NCBI GenBank assembly: GCA_030043235.1
Contig: JASHYF010000343.1
Coordinates: 1 to 5,012, forward strand
Source: Solirubrobacteraceae bacterium
GTDB taxonomy: Bacteria; Actinomycetota; Thermoleophilia; Solirubrobacterales; Solirubrobacteraceae
Length of the DNA stretch: 5,012 bases
Reading direction: 5' to 3'
Both the position numbers and the translations under genes were made by a program. The notes beneath the pieces are model-generated. The model was not told the origin of the DNA. It worked only from the letters and a program-made list of their open reading frames with translations, and ran no database searches. Numbering within the stretch: position 1 is the first letter of the stretch; every line of letters starts with the position of its first letter. Positions 1-4,674 of this stretch are shown in pieces.

Positions 1-482
1 ACCTCGCCGCGCTCGAGCTCGGGGCCGCCGAGCTCCTCCCAGGCGAGCGACAGCTGGCGCACGACCGCGTCGAGCAGGCCCCTGGTGAGCACCCAGTCGA
101 TCTCGGTCAAATGGCGCTCGGCCGGCGCCTGCGCGGCCTTGCCGCCGAGCAGGCATTCGAGCGCCTGCAGCACGAAGGGCAGCTCGGCGCTCATCAGCAT
201 CTGGCGCTCGATCGCGCTGGCGAGGACGGCGACGGCGATCGAGTCGGCCGGGAGCCGGGCCTTGGCGGCGGCCCACGTGTGCTGGCTGATGTCGGTGACC
301 GCGATCTCGACTTCCGCGTTCAGCTCGCCGGCGAGCGAGTTGCCGAGCGTCTCGCAGAAGATGTCCATCGCGCGGCCGATGCGCCGGCGCAGCTCGGTGG
401 TGAACTTGGTCGGCTGGGAGAAGTCGAGCGCGCGCACCTGCGCGCCCGCCTCCGCCTGCTCCTCGCTCTGCGCGACGCTCAT
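1..482 (-). CDS. fliM: Flagellar motor switch protein FliM, N-terminal 160 residues (3' end outside window)
   Basis: FliM is the middle component of the cytoplasmic C-ring; it links the MS-ring protein FliG to FliN and normally binds phosphorylated CheY to switch rotation. The visible part starts with an ATG 5 nt after the fliN stop. The FliM entry motif LDFSQPTKFT lies at residues 19-28. A FliM middle-domain pattern follows: RRIGRAMDIFCETLGNSLAG (33-52), a strand around EVEIAVTDISQHTW (57-70), LECLLGGKA (108-116) and LTEIDWVLTRGLLDAV (125-140). The C-terminal SpoA domain would lie beyond position 1. An upstream in-frame stop near 522 and the absence of another good start fix the beginning here. 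The first 18 residues do not contain the usual LSQ-EIDALL CheY-docking helix. The SD (AGAGAA) is weak, so coupling to fliN is likely. FliY is the alternative, but its CheC-like N-terminal pattern does not fit. Confidence 0.9.
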   Translation of the reverse strand, partial: MSVAQSEEQAEAGAQVRALDFSQPTKFTTELRRRIGRAMDIFCETLGNSLAGELNAEVEIAVTDISQHTWAAAKARLPADSIAVAVLASAIERQMLMSAELPFVLQALECLLGGKAAQAPAERHLTEIDWVLTRGLLDAVVRQLSLAWEELGGPELERGE

Positions 483-487
483 CGTGA

Positions 488-922
488 TTAGTTCTCTGAA
501 GGCTCGGCCGGCTCCTCCCCCTCAGGGGACGATGCGATGGCGCCGTCTTGAGCCTCCTCCTGCGGGGAGGATGCCATGGCGCCGTCGTGCGCCTCCTCGG
601 GGGAGGACGCGGAATCGGAGCGCTCGTCGAGGATCTCGGTGATGCGCAGGCCGTACTGCTCGTCGATGACCACGACCTCGCCCCGCGCGATGGCGCTGCC
701 GTTGACGAGCAGGTCGGCGGTCTCGCCCGCGAGGCGCTCGAGCGCGACCACCGAGCCGACACGCAGGTCGAGCGTCTCGCCGACGGTCATGTGCGTGCGT
801 CCGATCTCCACGCTCAGCTCCATCGGGATGTCGCTGAGGCGGCTGAGGTCGGCGCGCGGGTCGGAGCCTGCGCCATTTCGCTCGGTTTGCTCGAACTGCT
901 CGTACTCGATCGTGTCGGCCAC
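488..922 (-). CDS. fliN: Flagellar motor switch protein FliN with a C-terminal repeat tail
   Basis: FliN forms the base of the C-ring, where it stabilises FliM and takes part in switching and export. The protein has 144 residues. A single SpoA (FliN-type) domain spans about residues 27-98, with the family pattern LSDIPMELSVEIGRTHMTVG (29-48), the LxxGSVVALE segment (53-62), a VNGSAIARGEVVVID segment (73-87) and YGLRITEIL (90-98). The start is GTG, placed by a perfect AGGAGG 5 nt upstream. The N-terminal 26 residues are acidic and lack an EIDALL motif. After the domain, residues 99-144 form an acidic tail with two and a half imperfect copies of an ASSP-[QE]EE-DGA[MI] unit, unusual for FliN, which normally ends soon after the SpoA domain. 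The gene sits between fliL and fliM, the reverse of the common fliM-fliN order. Confidence 0.93.
   Translation of the reverse strand: MADTIEYEQFEQTERNGAGSDPRADLSRLSDIPMELSVEIGRTHMTVGETLDLRVGSVVALERLAGETADLLVNGSAIARGEVVVIDEQYGLRITEILDERSDSASSPEEAHDGAMASSPQEEAQDGAIASSPEGEEPAEPSEN
503..610 (-). repeat. In-frame degenerate repeats in the fliN 3' end
   Basis: Codons for ASSPEEAHDGAM (575-610), ASSPQEEAQDGAI (536-574) and a shorter ASSPEGEEPAE (503-535) form consecutive related units of 36, 39 and 33 nt. They lie entirely within the tail after the SpoA domain. The DNA shares GGCGCC and TCCTCCCC segments, which suggests tandem duplication with later drift. Confidence 0.75.
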
Positions 923-927
923 GTGTG

Positions 928-933
928 CCTCCT
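928..933 (-). promoter_or_regulatory. Shine-Dalgarno of fliN
   Basis: A perfect AGGAGG on the minus strand ends 5 nt before the GTG at 922-920. It decides the choice of a GTG start for fliN and is the strongest well-placed SD seen in the window. Confidence 0.8.
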
Positions 934-969
934 ATTGGACCGTAAGGTCGGTCCTATTGAACGGTTAGA
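930..969 (-). repeat. Short direct repeat spanning the fliL-fliN junction
   Basis: The 18-bp segments 930-947 and 952-969 match at 14 of 18 positions with a 22-bp period and share CAATAGGA on the minus strand. The upstream copy holds the end and stop codon of fliL; the downstream copy leads into the fliN SD. It looks like a small duplication that created the spacer. Confidence 0.5.
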
Positions 970-1394
970 TCGGGAATCAGCACGGCTTCGACCTTCACGT
1001 CGGTCTGCTGTTGGATGGCGAGCAGGATCTGGCGCTTGATGGCGCTCCTGCCCGTATCCGAGATCAGCGTTTCGCCGTTCTGGTTGGTGACGGTGTTGGT
1101 CACGATTTCGCGCACGAGGGGTTCCTCGGGCAGCGTGCCCGTGGCGCTTTCTCCGCTGGAGGAGGACGCGACGGCGGCGGCGCCGTCGCTCTGCCCCGGC
1201 GCGAGCTCGAGCGCGACGGTCATCTTCGCGTAACGGCCATCTGTCAAATTGAGCAGGAACGGCGCCGGCAGCACGTAGATGGTTCCCTTGATCTTGTCCT
1301 TGTTGACTGGCTTGGGCTGGCTCATCTTGTAGCCGACGCCCAATATGAGAATCGGCAGGGCGATCGCAAGCATGAGCTTCTTTTTCTTGAGCAT
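954..1394 (-). CDS. fliL: Flagellar basal body-associated protein FliL
   Basis: FliL is a single-pass membrane protein that surrounds or supports the MotAB stator near the basal body. The 146 residues show a short basic N-terminus (MLKKKK), one membrane segment at about 7-23, and the FliL domain. The domain has GTIYVLPAPFLLNLTDGRY at 37-55 followed by MTVALEL, and the second half LVREIVTNTVTNQNGETLIS (93-112) through TDVKVEAVLIPDLTVQ (131-146). The ending corresponds to the conserved amphipathic C-terminal strand of the family. A Ser/Ala-rich stretch at 69-90 is a low-complexity insertion between the domain halves. The length is near the usual 140-180. The ATG start follows the motB stop by 18 nt, with a GAGGA about 11 nt upstream. 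fliN begins 31 nt downstream, so it is probably part of one transcript with motAB. Confidence 0.92.
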   Translation of the reverse strand: MLKKKKLMLAIALPILILGVGYKMSQPKPVNKDKIKGTIYVLPAPFLLNLTDGRYAKMTVALELAPGQSDGAAAVASSSSGESATGTLPEEPLVREIVTNTVTNQNGETLISDTGRSAIKRQILLAIQQQTDVKVEAVLIPDLTVQ

Positions 1395-1412
1395 GGTCGC
1401 GGTGGTCCTCGA

Positions 1413-2285
1413 CTAGGGGGTGGTCTCGCCTTCGCCTTCGGGGCCGTAGATCCGCCGCATCACGATCTCCACGCGCCGGTTGCGCGCCCGCCCGGCGGCC
1501 GTGGCGTTGCTGTCGATGGGGTGCTGGTCGGCGTTGCCCGTGGCGGTCAGCCTGCTGGCGGCGACGCCGTGTGCGATCAGGAATTCCACGACCGTGCTGG
1601 CGCGCGCGGTCGAGAGCTCCCAGTTGCTCGGGTACAGGCTCGAGTGGATGGGCACGTCGTCGGTGTTGCCTTCGACGGTGATGGGGTGTGTTTCGTCGAC
1701 GTTGAGCAGCTGGGCGATCTCGCCGAGCAGGCCGCTCGCGCGCGGTTCGAGCGTGGCCTGGCCGGAGGCGAACAGCAGGTCGTCGGTGAGCACCCGGATG
1801 ACCAGGCCGCGCGCTTCGATGGAGGTGGAGACGGCCTTCGCGAAGCCGTGCGAGGCGGCGTACGCGTCGAGCTCTTCCTTGATGTGCTGGAACTCCTGCG
1901 CCTCCTTCTGCGCCTGCGATTCCTGGGCGGCGGCGGCCGCCGAGCTGGTCGAGCCGTGGGCGGTGCTGTTCTGCAGTGCGCTCGCGCCTTCGGTGGCGAC
2001 CGGCTCGATCGCCTGCAGTTCGACCTTCGAGGGGACGTTCGCGGAGTTGTCGGTGGCGCCCTGCTGGGCGACCGATTTGCCGCCGGGGAGGATGTTGCCG
2101 GAGAAGGCCGCCTTCAACGACTTCTGCAGCGTCTCGTACTTGGAGATGTTGACCGAGGAGATCGAGAACAGCACCATGAACAGCGCCATCAGCAGCGTGA
2201 TCATGTCCGAGTAGGTGAGCAGCCAGCGCTCGTTGCCCTCCTCGTGCTCGGAGCCGTGGCGTCGCCGTCCGTGCCCGCGCGCCAT
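1413..2285 (-). CDS. motB: Flagellar motor stator protein MotB
   Basis: MotB forms the stator channel with MotA and anchors it to peptidoglycan. The 290 residues begin with a charged Arg/His-rich cytoplasmic tail (1-20). The family signature WLLTYSDMITLLMALFMVLF (21-40) follows; Asp27 is the position of the essential ion-binding aspartate (Asp32 in E. coli). The single membrane helix is about 28-45. Residues 46-60 fit the plug region, then a Gln/Ala/Ser-rich linker runs to about 135. The OmpA-like peptidoglycan-binding domain covers about 159-278, with ITVEGNTDD (202-210), NWELSTARA (221-229) and the GRARNRRVEI segment (265-274). All key residues are present, so the gene looks intact. It starts 2 nt after the motA stop, which implies translational coupling. 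I cannot settle the coupling ion (H+ or Na+) from MotB alone. Confidence 0.97.
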   Translation of the reverse strand: MARGHGRRRHGSEHEEGNERWLLTYSDMITLLMALFMVLFSISSVNISKYETLQKSLKAAFSGNILPGGKSVAQQGATDNSANVPSKVELQAIEPVATEGASALQNSTAHGSTSSAAAAAQESQAQKEAQEFQHIKEELDAYAASHGFAKAVSTSIEARGLVIRVLTDDLLFASGQATLEPRASGLLGEIAQLLNVDETHPITVEGNTDDVPIHSSLYPSNWELSTARASTVVEFLIAHGVAASRLTATGNADQHPIDSNATAAGRARNRRVEIVMRRIYGPEGEGETTP

Positions 2286-2287
2286 GA

Positions 2288-3100
2288 TCAGGCCGCCCGC
2301 GCCTCGTCGAGGCGCGCCACCTTCTGCTCTTCGCCGGCCGCGCGCTCGACCGGCGGCAGGTAGGACATCAGCTTTTCGGAGACCAGCCGCGGGTTGTCGC
2401 CGGCCTGGATCGAGAGGATCCCCTCGAGCGTCATCATGCGCAGCTCCATCTCTTCCGCCGACATCGCCTTCAGGCGGTTGGCGATCGGCAGGAAGACCAC
2501 GTTGGCGGAGCCGACGCCCATCAGCGTGGCGATGAACGCCGCGGAGATCGAGGGCCCGAGCGTGGCGGGCGCGGCGAGGTTCTGGAGCACGTGCACGAGC
2601 CCGAGGACGGTGCCGATGATGCCCATCGTGGGCGCGAAGCCGCCGGCCTTTTCGAAGGGCGCCGCGGAGGCGGCGTGGCGCGCGGCCATGCCGTCGACCT
2701 CGGCCTCGAGAATCGCGTGCACCATCTCCGGGTCGGTGCCGTCGACGACCAGCTGCAGGGCGCTGCGCGTGAACGTGTCGTCGATCTCAGACAGCTGCGC
2801 GTCGAGCGCGAGCAGGCCCTCGCGCCGCGCCTTGTCGGCGAGCGCCACGAGCTGGTCCAGGCGCCCGCGCATGTCCGGCGGTTCGGCCGAGAAGACCATC
2901 TTGTAGAGGCTCGGCACGCGCTTCATCGAGGCCATGCCGACGCTCGCCATCGTCACCCCGCCGGTGCCGCCGAGGATGATCATCAGCGCGGGGATGTCGA
3001 TGAACGAGGCGGGGTTCGTCCCGTCCATCATCGCGCTCAACAGCAGGGAGCCGAAGGCCACCCCGATTCCGATGGCCGTAGATGCCTTCATTGCTTGCAT
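2288..3100 (-). CDS. motA: Flagellar motor stator protein MotA
   Basis: MotA forms the rotating pentamer around MotB and pushes on FliG. The 270 residues fit four membrane helices: about 8-24, 36-54, 154-174 and 184-206. The cytoplasmic loop holds ALADKARREGLLALD (86-100), where Arg92 and Asp100 line up with the E. coli torque residues Arg90 and Glu98. Helix 3 has GGFAPTMGIIGTVLGL (153-168) with Pro157 at the conserved Pro173 position. Helix 4 has FIATLMG (189-195) and ends in FLPIANRL (203-210) with the second conserved proline. The Na+-type PomA has TTLYG where this protein has ATLMG, which leans weakly towards H+. The start is uncertain: ATG at 3100 or at 3091 (3 codons shorter). Neither has a good SD, and a sigma-28-like -10 element overlaps the first. 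motB follows after 2 nt. Confidence 0.96.
   Translation of the reverse strand: MQAMKASTAIGIGVAFGSLLLSAMMDGTNPASFIDIPALMIILGGTGGVTMASVGMASMKRVPSLYKMVFSAEPPDMRGRLDQLVALADKARREGLLALDAQLSEIDDTFTRSALQLVVDGTDPEMVHAILEAEVDGMAARHAASAAPFEKAGGFAPTMGIIGTVLGLVHVLQNLAAPATLGPSISAAFIATLMGVGSANVVFLPIANRLKAMSAEEMELRMMTLEGILSIQAGDNPRLVSEKLMSYLPPVERAAGEEQKVARLDEARAA
2298..2316 (-). other. Hairpin at the 3' end of motA, just before motB
   Basis: Perfect 8-bp arms CGCGCCTC and GAGGCGCG flank a 3-nt loop, 12 nt before the motB ATG. It lies in coding sequence for the MotA C-terminus (RLDEAR), so codon choice may explain it. If it folds in the mRNA it would sit next to the motB ribosome binding site and could reinforce coupling. 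Confidence 0.35.
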
Positions 3101-3127
3101 ACATCGGCTGTCGCAGGAAATCCTTCA
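3101..3127 (-). promoter_or_regulatory. Candidate sigma-28 (FliA/SigD/WhiG-type) promoter for motA
   Basis: The minus strand reads TGAA (3127-3124), 15 nt, then GCCGATGT (3108-3101). The family consensus is TAAA-N15-GCCGATAT, so the match is 3 of 4 and 7 of 8 with ideal spacing. Transcription would begin around 3096-3093, after the ATG at 3100 and a few bases before the ATG at 3091. This would give a nearly leaderless motA mRNA. It is the only such match I found in an intergenic position. Confidence 0.45.
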
Positions 3128-3149
3128 GTTTTGGCCCGTCCCCATGCAC

Positions 3150-3174
3150 CAACGGTCCAACGGCCCTACAACGG
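3150..3174 (-). repeat. Three CCGTTG direct repeats upstream of the motA promoter
   Basis: CCGTTG (CAACGG on the plus strand) occurs at 3169-3174, 3158-3163 and 3150-3155, with start spacings of 11 and 8 bp. The group lies some 55-80 bp upstream of the predicted start site. Repeated short sites in this position could bind an activator, but no known regulator is recognised. Confidence 0.35.
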
Positions 3175-3193
3175 TCTGCCCGTTTCGGGCAGA
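3175..3193 (-). other. Perfect hairpin in the flbD-motA spacer
   Basis: TCTGCCCG and CGGGCAGA pair perfectly around an AAA loop in the minus-strand transcript. No T-run follows on either strand, so it is not a standard intrinsic terminator. It could be a pausing, processing or stability element. Confidence 0.6.
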
Positions 3194-3269
3194 GCCCGGC
3201 GCGAGGCTCCGCAAAGCGGACCCGTGAGAGTCCGCACCCGCACTGCGCGCCTCCGCGCCGGCGCGAAGC

Positions 3270-3575
3270 TCAGGTCGGCTCGTCCTCGACGGCCGACAGC
3301 CGCGGCGCGTCGCCTTTGATGCCCACCAGCGGCGCCGGGGGTGGCTGGGCTGCCAATCCGGCCGGCCGGCCGCGGCGCTTGAACGCGTCCGCGAGCACGG
3401 CCGCGCGGTAGGAGTGGACCGCGGCGGCGACCTCGGCGGGCGTCTGCGCGACGACGATCTTGGCGCCGGTGGCGAGCGTGATGACGGTGTCGGGCGTGGA
3501 CTCGACCGTGACGATCATCTCTACGTTCAGAAGGAACGGCTCGTTGTCGTGGCCGAGCCGGTTCAGCGTGATCAT
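3270..3575 (-). CDS. flbD: Flagellar protein FlbD (SwrD) family
   Basis: This is a small cytoplasmic protein of the FlbD family; the Bacillus homologue SwrD raises motor power for swarming. The 101 residues begin MITLNRL and carry the full family pattern: FLLNVEMI (14-21), VESTPDTVITLATGAKIVV (24-42) and an Ala-rich helix to about 65. Related proteins are usually 60-75 residues and stop there. Here residues 66-101 add a basic segment (FKRRGR) and a Pro/Ala-rich tail of unknown role. The ATG at 3575 is chosen because it matches the family start and has a G6 run 6 nt upstream as SD. The open frame extends further upstream into flgE, but that part is not FlbD-like. The position between flgE and motA agrees with the Bacillus flgE-swrD order and with a role at the stator. 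This is not the unrelated Caulobacter regulator that is also named FlbD. Confidence 0.93.
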   Translation of the reverse strand: MITLNRLGHDNEPFLLNVEMIVTVESTPDTVITLATGAKIVVAQTPAEVAAAVHSYRAAVLADAFKRRGRPAGLAAQPPPAPLVGIKGDAPRLSAVEDEPT

Positions 3576-3609
3576 TGACTTCCCCCCTTTGCGATGCACT
3601 TTAGCCGCA

Positions 3610-3639
3610 GGGTGGGACGGCGCGGGCGCCATCCCACCC
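3610..3639 (-). other. Strong hairpin in the flgE-flbD spacer
   Basis: On the minus strand GGGTGGGA (3639-3632), then T, GGCGC, CC, GCGCC, G and TCCCACCC (3617-3610) form a nearly continuous 14-pair stem. The one irregular position is a U-G wobble in the minus-strand RNA but a C-A mismatch on the plus strand. This favours a structure that works in the flagellar transcript. No T-run follows, so an mRNA processing or stability element or an attenuator is more likely than a terminator. Confidence 0.65.
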
Positions 3640-3667
3640 CGGGCTCCTCGGAGTCGTCCCCTTTCGT

Positions 3668-4567
3668 TTACTGGATCATGGTCACCAGCGTGCTGAGCAT
3701 TTCGTCGGCCGTGGTGATCACGCGCGAGTTGGCCTGGTAGCCGCGCTCGGCGGTGATCATGTTGGTCATCTCGGTGGCGAGATCGACGTTCGACATCTCT
3801 AGCTCGCCGCCGATCGTCGAGCCGAAGCCCGGCGTGTCGGGCGTGCTGACGAGCGGGGCGCCCGAGTTGGCGGTGCGCGCCCACAACGAGCCGCCGAGGC
3901 GTTCCAGCCCGCTTTCGTTGGGGAACGTCGCCAGCGAGAGGTAGCCGGCGGTGACACGCTGCAGGTACTGAGGCGATTCTTTGTTCTCGTCGGTGTAGCT
4001 GACCGCGCCGTCCTCGCCGATCGACACGTCGCTCGAGCCCGGCGGGATCATGATGTAGGTTTCTTCTTTGCCCGGTTCGTAGGTGTCGCCCGTCGGCGAT
4101 TCGGCGGTGACGACGGCGGTTATCCCGACCACGTATTCGCCCGACTGCGTGGTCAGGTATCCGTTGGAGTTGGTCGTGAGGTCGCCGGCGCGTGTGTAGT
4201 TGACGTTGCCCGGCAGGCCTTTCGTCAATTCGCCTTCTTTGGGCGCTCCGGGGCCCACGCGCAGGAAGCCGGGACCCTCGATGGCCACGTCGAGCGGGTT
4301 GTTGGTGGTCTGGAAGGACCCCTCCGTCATTTCGTTGATCGTGGCCTGCACCTGCACGCCGAGACCGATCTGCTCCGGGTTGGAGCCACCGTTCGTGGGC
4401 GACGGGCCGGAGGCCCCGTGCACTACCTGTGTGAGCGAGTCCGCGAACGTGATGCTCGCGGCCTTGTAGGCCACGGTGTTGACGTTCGCGAGGTCGTTGG
4501 CGGTCTCGTTGAGCATCGCCTGGTTCGCGTCGAGGCCGCTGATCGCGGCGTACATTCCTGCCATCAT
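3668..4567 (-). CDS. flgE: Flagellar hook protein FlgE (Gram-positive type)
   Basis: FlgE polymerises outside the cell into the hook, the flexible joint between rod and filament. The 299 residues open with the rod/hook N-terminal motif: MYAAISGLDANQAMLNETAN at 5-24, then DLANVNTVAYK to 35. GGSNPEQIGLGV (60-71) closely matches the segment in Bacillus FlgE. DVAIEGPGFLRVG (93-105) and YTRAGDLTTNSNGYL (124-138) are the conserved core. The C-terminal coiled-coil motif is at 257-297 (EMSNVDLATEMTNMI, ERGYQANSRVITTADEML). The start aligns with the Bacillus protein residue for residue, and AGGG lies 8 nt upstream. Extra loops at 105-123 and 150-172 make it longer than the Bacillus hook protein. FlgG has the same architecture, but the neighbours TIGR02530 and FlbD favour FlgE. 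No signal peptide is expected, since it leaves through the flagellar export apparatus. Confidence 0.92.
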   Translation of the reverse strand: MMAGMYAAISGLDANQAMLNETANDLANVNTVAYKAASITFADSLTQVVHGASGPSPTNGGSNPEQIGLGVQVQATINEMTEGSFQTTNNPLDVAIEGPGFLRVGPGAPKEGELTKGLPGNVNYTRAGDLTTNSNGYLTTQSGEYVVGITAVVTAESPTGDTYEPGKEETYIMIPPGSSDVSIGEDGAVSYTDENKESPQYLQRVTAGYLSLATFPNESGLERLGGSLWARTANSGAPLVSTPDTPGFGSTIGGELEMSNVDLATEMTNMITAERGYQANSRVITTADEMLSTLVTMIQ

Positions 4568-4674
4568 CCTGACTGCCCTGCCTTTCGCGGCCTCCTCGAT
4601 GAGGTCCGGCCGTTGTCTGTTTTCGCCGCTCGCCTCATGCGAAGACGGCGCTGCCGGTTCGCCGCTTCGCTCAT
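4564..4674 (-). CDS. Candidate small ORF bridging the TIGR02530 gene and flgE
   Basis: A 36-codon frame starts at ATG 4674-4672, sharing ATGA with the stop of the upstream gene. It ends at TGA 4566-4564, sharing ATGA with the flgE start. The peptide would be very basic: 12 Arg/Lys out of 36, opening MSEAANRQRRLRMRR. I recognise no family, domain or membrane segment. Eleven of 36 codons end in A or T, more than in the neighbouring genes, which weakens the case for a selected protein. Its first 24 codons cover most of the 36-bp tandem repeat, so the frame may be a by-product of that duplication. If translated, it could simply carry ribosomes across the 103-bp spacer to flgE. A chance ORF in GC-rich DNA is the main alternative. 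Confidence 0.3.
   Translation of the reverse strand: MSEAANRQRRLRMRRAAKTDNGRTSSRRPRKAGQSG
4591..4597 (-). promoter_or_regulatory. Strong SD-like sequence without a well-placed start
   Basis: GAGGAGG occurs on the minus strand 23 nt before the flgE ATG, too far for normal use. No ATG, GTG or TTG lies 4-12 nt downstream of it. It may act as a standby site for ribosomes or be accidental. Confidence 0.3.

Larger units (their letters stand above)
3101..3269 (-). other. Structured intergenic region between flbD and motA
   Basis: These 169 bp hold no credible gene. In transcription order they contain a 12-bp palindrome CGCGCCGGCGCG (3254-3265) just after the flbD stop, two mutually exclusive hairpins sharing GTCCGC (3216-3235 or 3208-3220), an 8-bp perfect hairpin with a 3-nt loop (3175-3193), three CCGTTG repeats (3150-3174) and a sigma-28-like promoter match (3101-3127). 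None of the hairpins is followed by a T-run, so I do not call an intrinsic terminator. The region probably separates the hook genes from a motAB-fliLNM subunit with its own control. Confidence 0.6.

Noticed and set aside
85..1039. Several plus-strand frames opposite fliM and fliN
   Set aside because: All are antisense to fliM and fliN and have no family signature.
1011..2363. A 450-codon open frame on the plus strand opposite motB and fliL
   Set aside because: It is antisense to two intact, well-recognised genes. Its product is an Arg/Gly/Asp-rich sequence with no family pattern, as expected from the opposite strand of GC-rich coding DNA.
2513..2827. Assigning the stator as Na+- or H+-driven
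   Set aside because: The ATLMG segment of MotA leans towards H+, but I cannot align the selectivity residues with enough certainty to call it.
2787..3152. A 121-codon minus-strand frame starting in the flbD-motA spacer
   Set aside because: It overlaps motA in another frame, and most of it is an Arg/Gly-rich shadow of motA.
3198..3240. Known riboswitch, for example a cyclic-di-GMP type suggested by GCAAAGC on the plus strand
   Set aside because: The rest of the conserved core is missing, and the plus-strand orientation faces no gene.
3175..3265. Intrinsic terminator between flbD and motA
   Set aside because: The hairpins are strong, but no T-run follows on either strand.
2591..3319. A 242-codon open frame on the plus strand opposite motA
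   Set aside because: It has low-complexity Arg/His/Ala composition, runs through the motA promoter region, and shows no recognisable domain.
3586..3608. Sigma-28 promoter before flbD, starting from CTAAAG
   Set aside because: There is a TAAA, but no GCCGAT-like element at the right distance.
3576..3884. Upstream extension of the flbD reading frame into flgE
   Set aside because: The extension overlaps the flgE C-terminus and is not FlbD-like. The ATG at 3575 matches the family start and has an SD.
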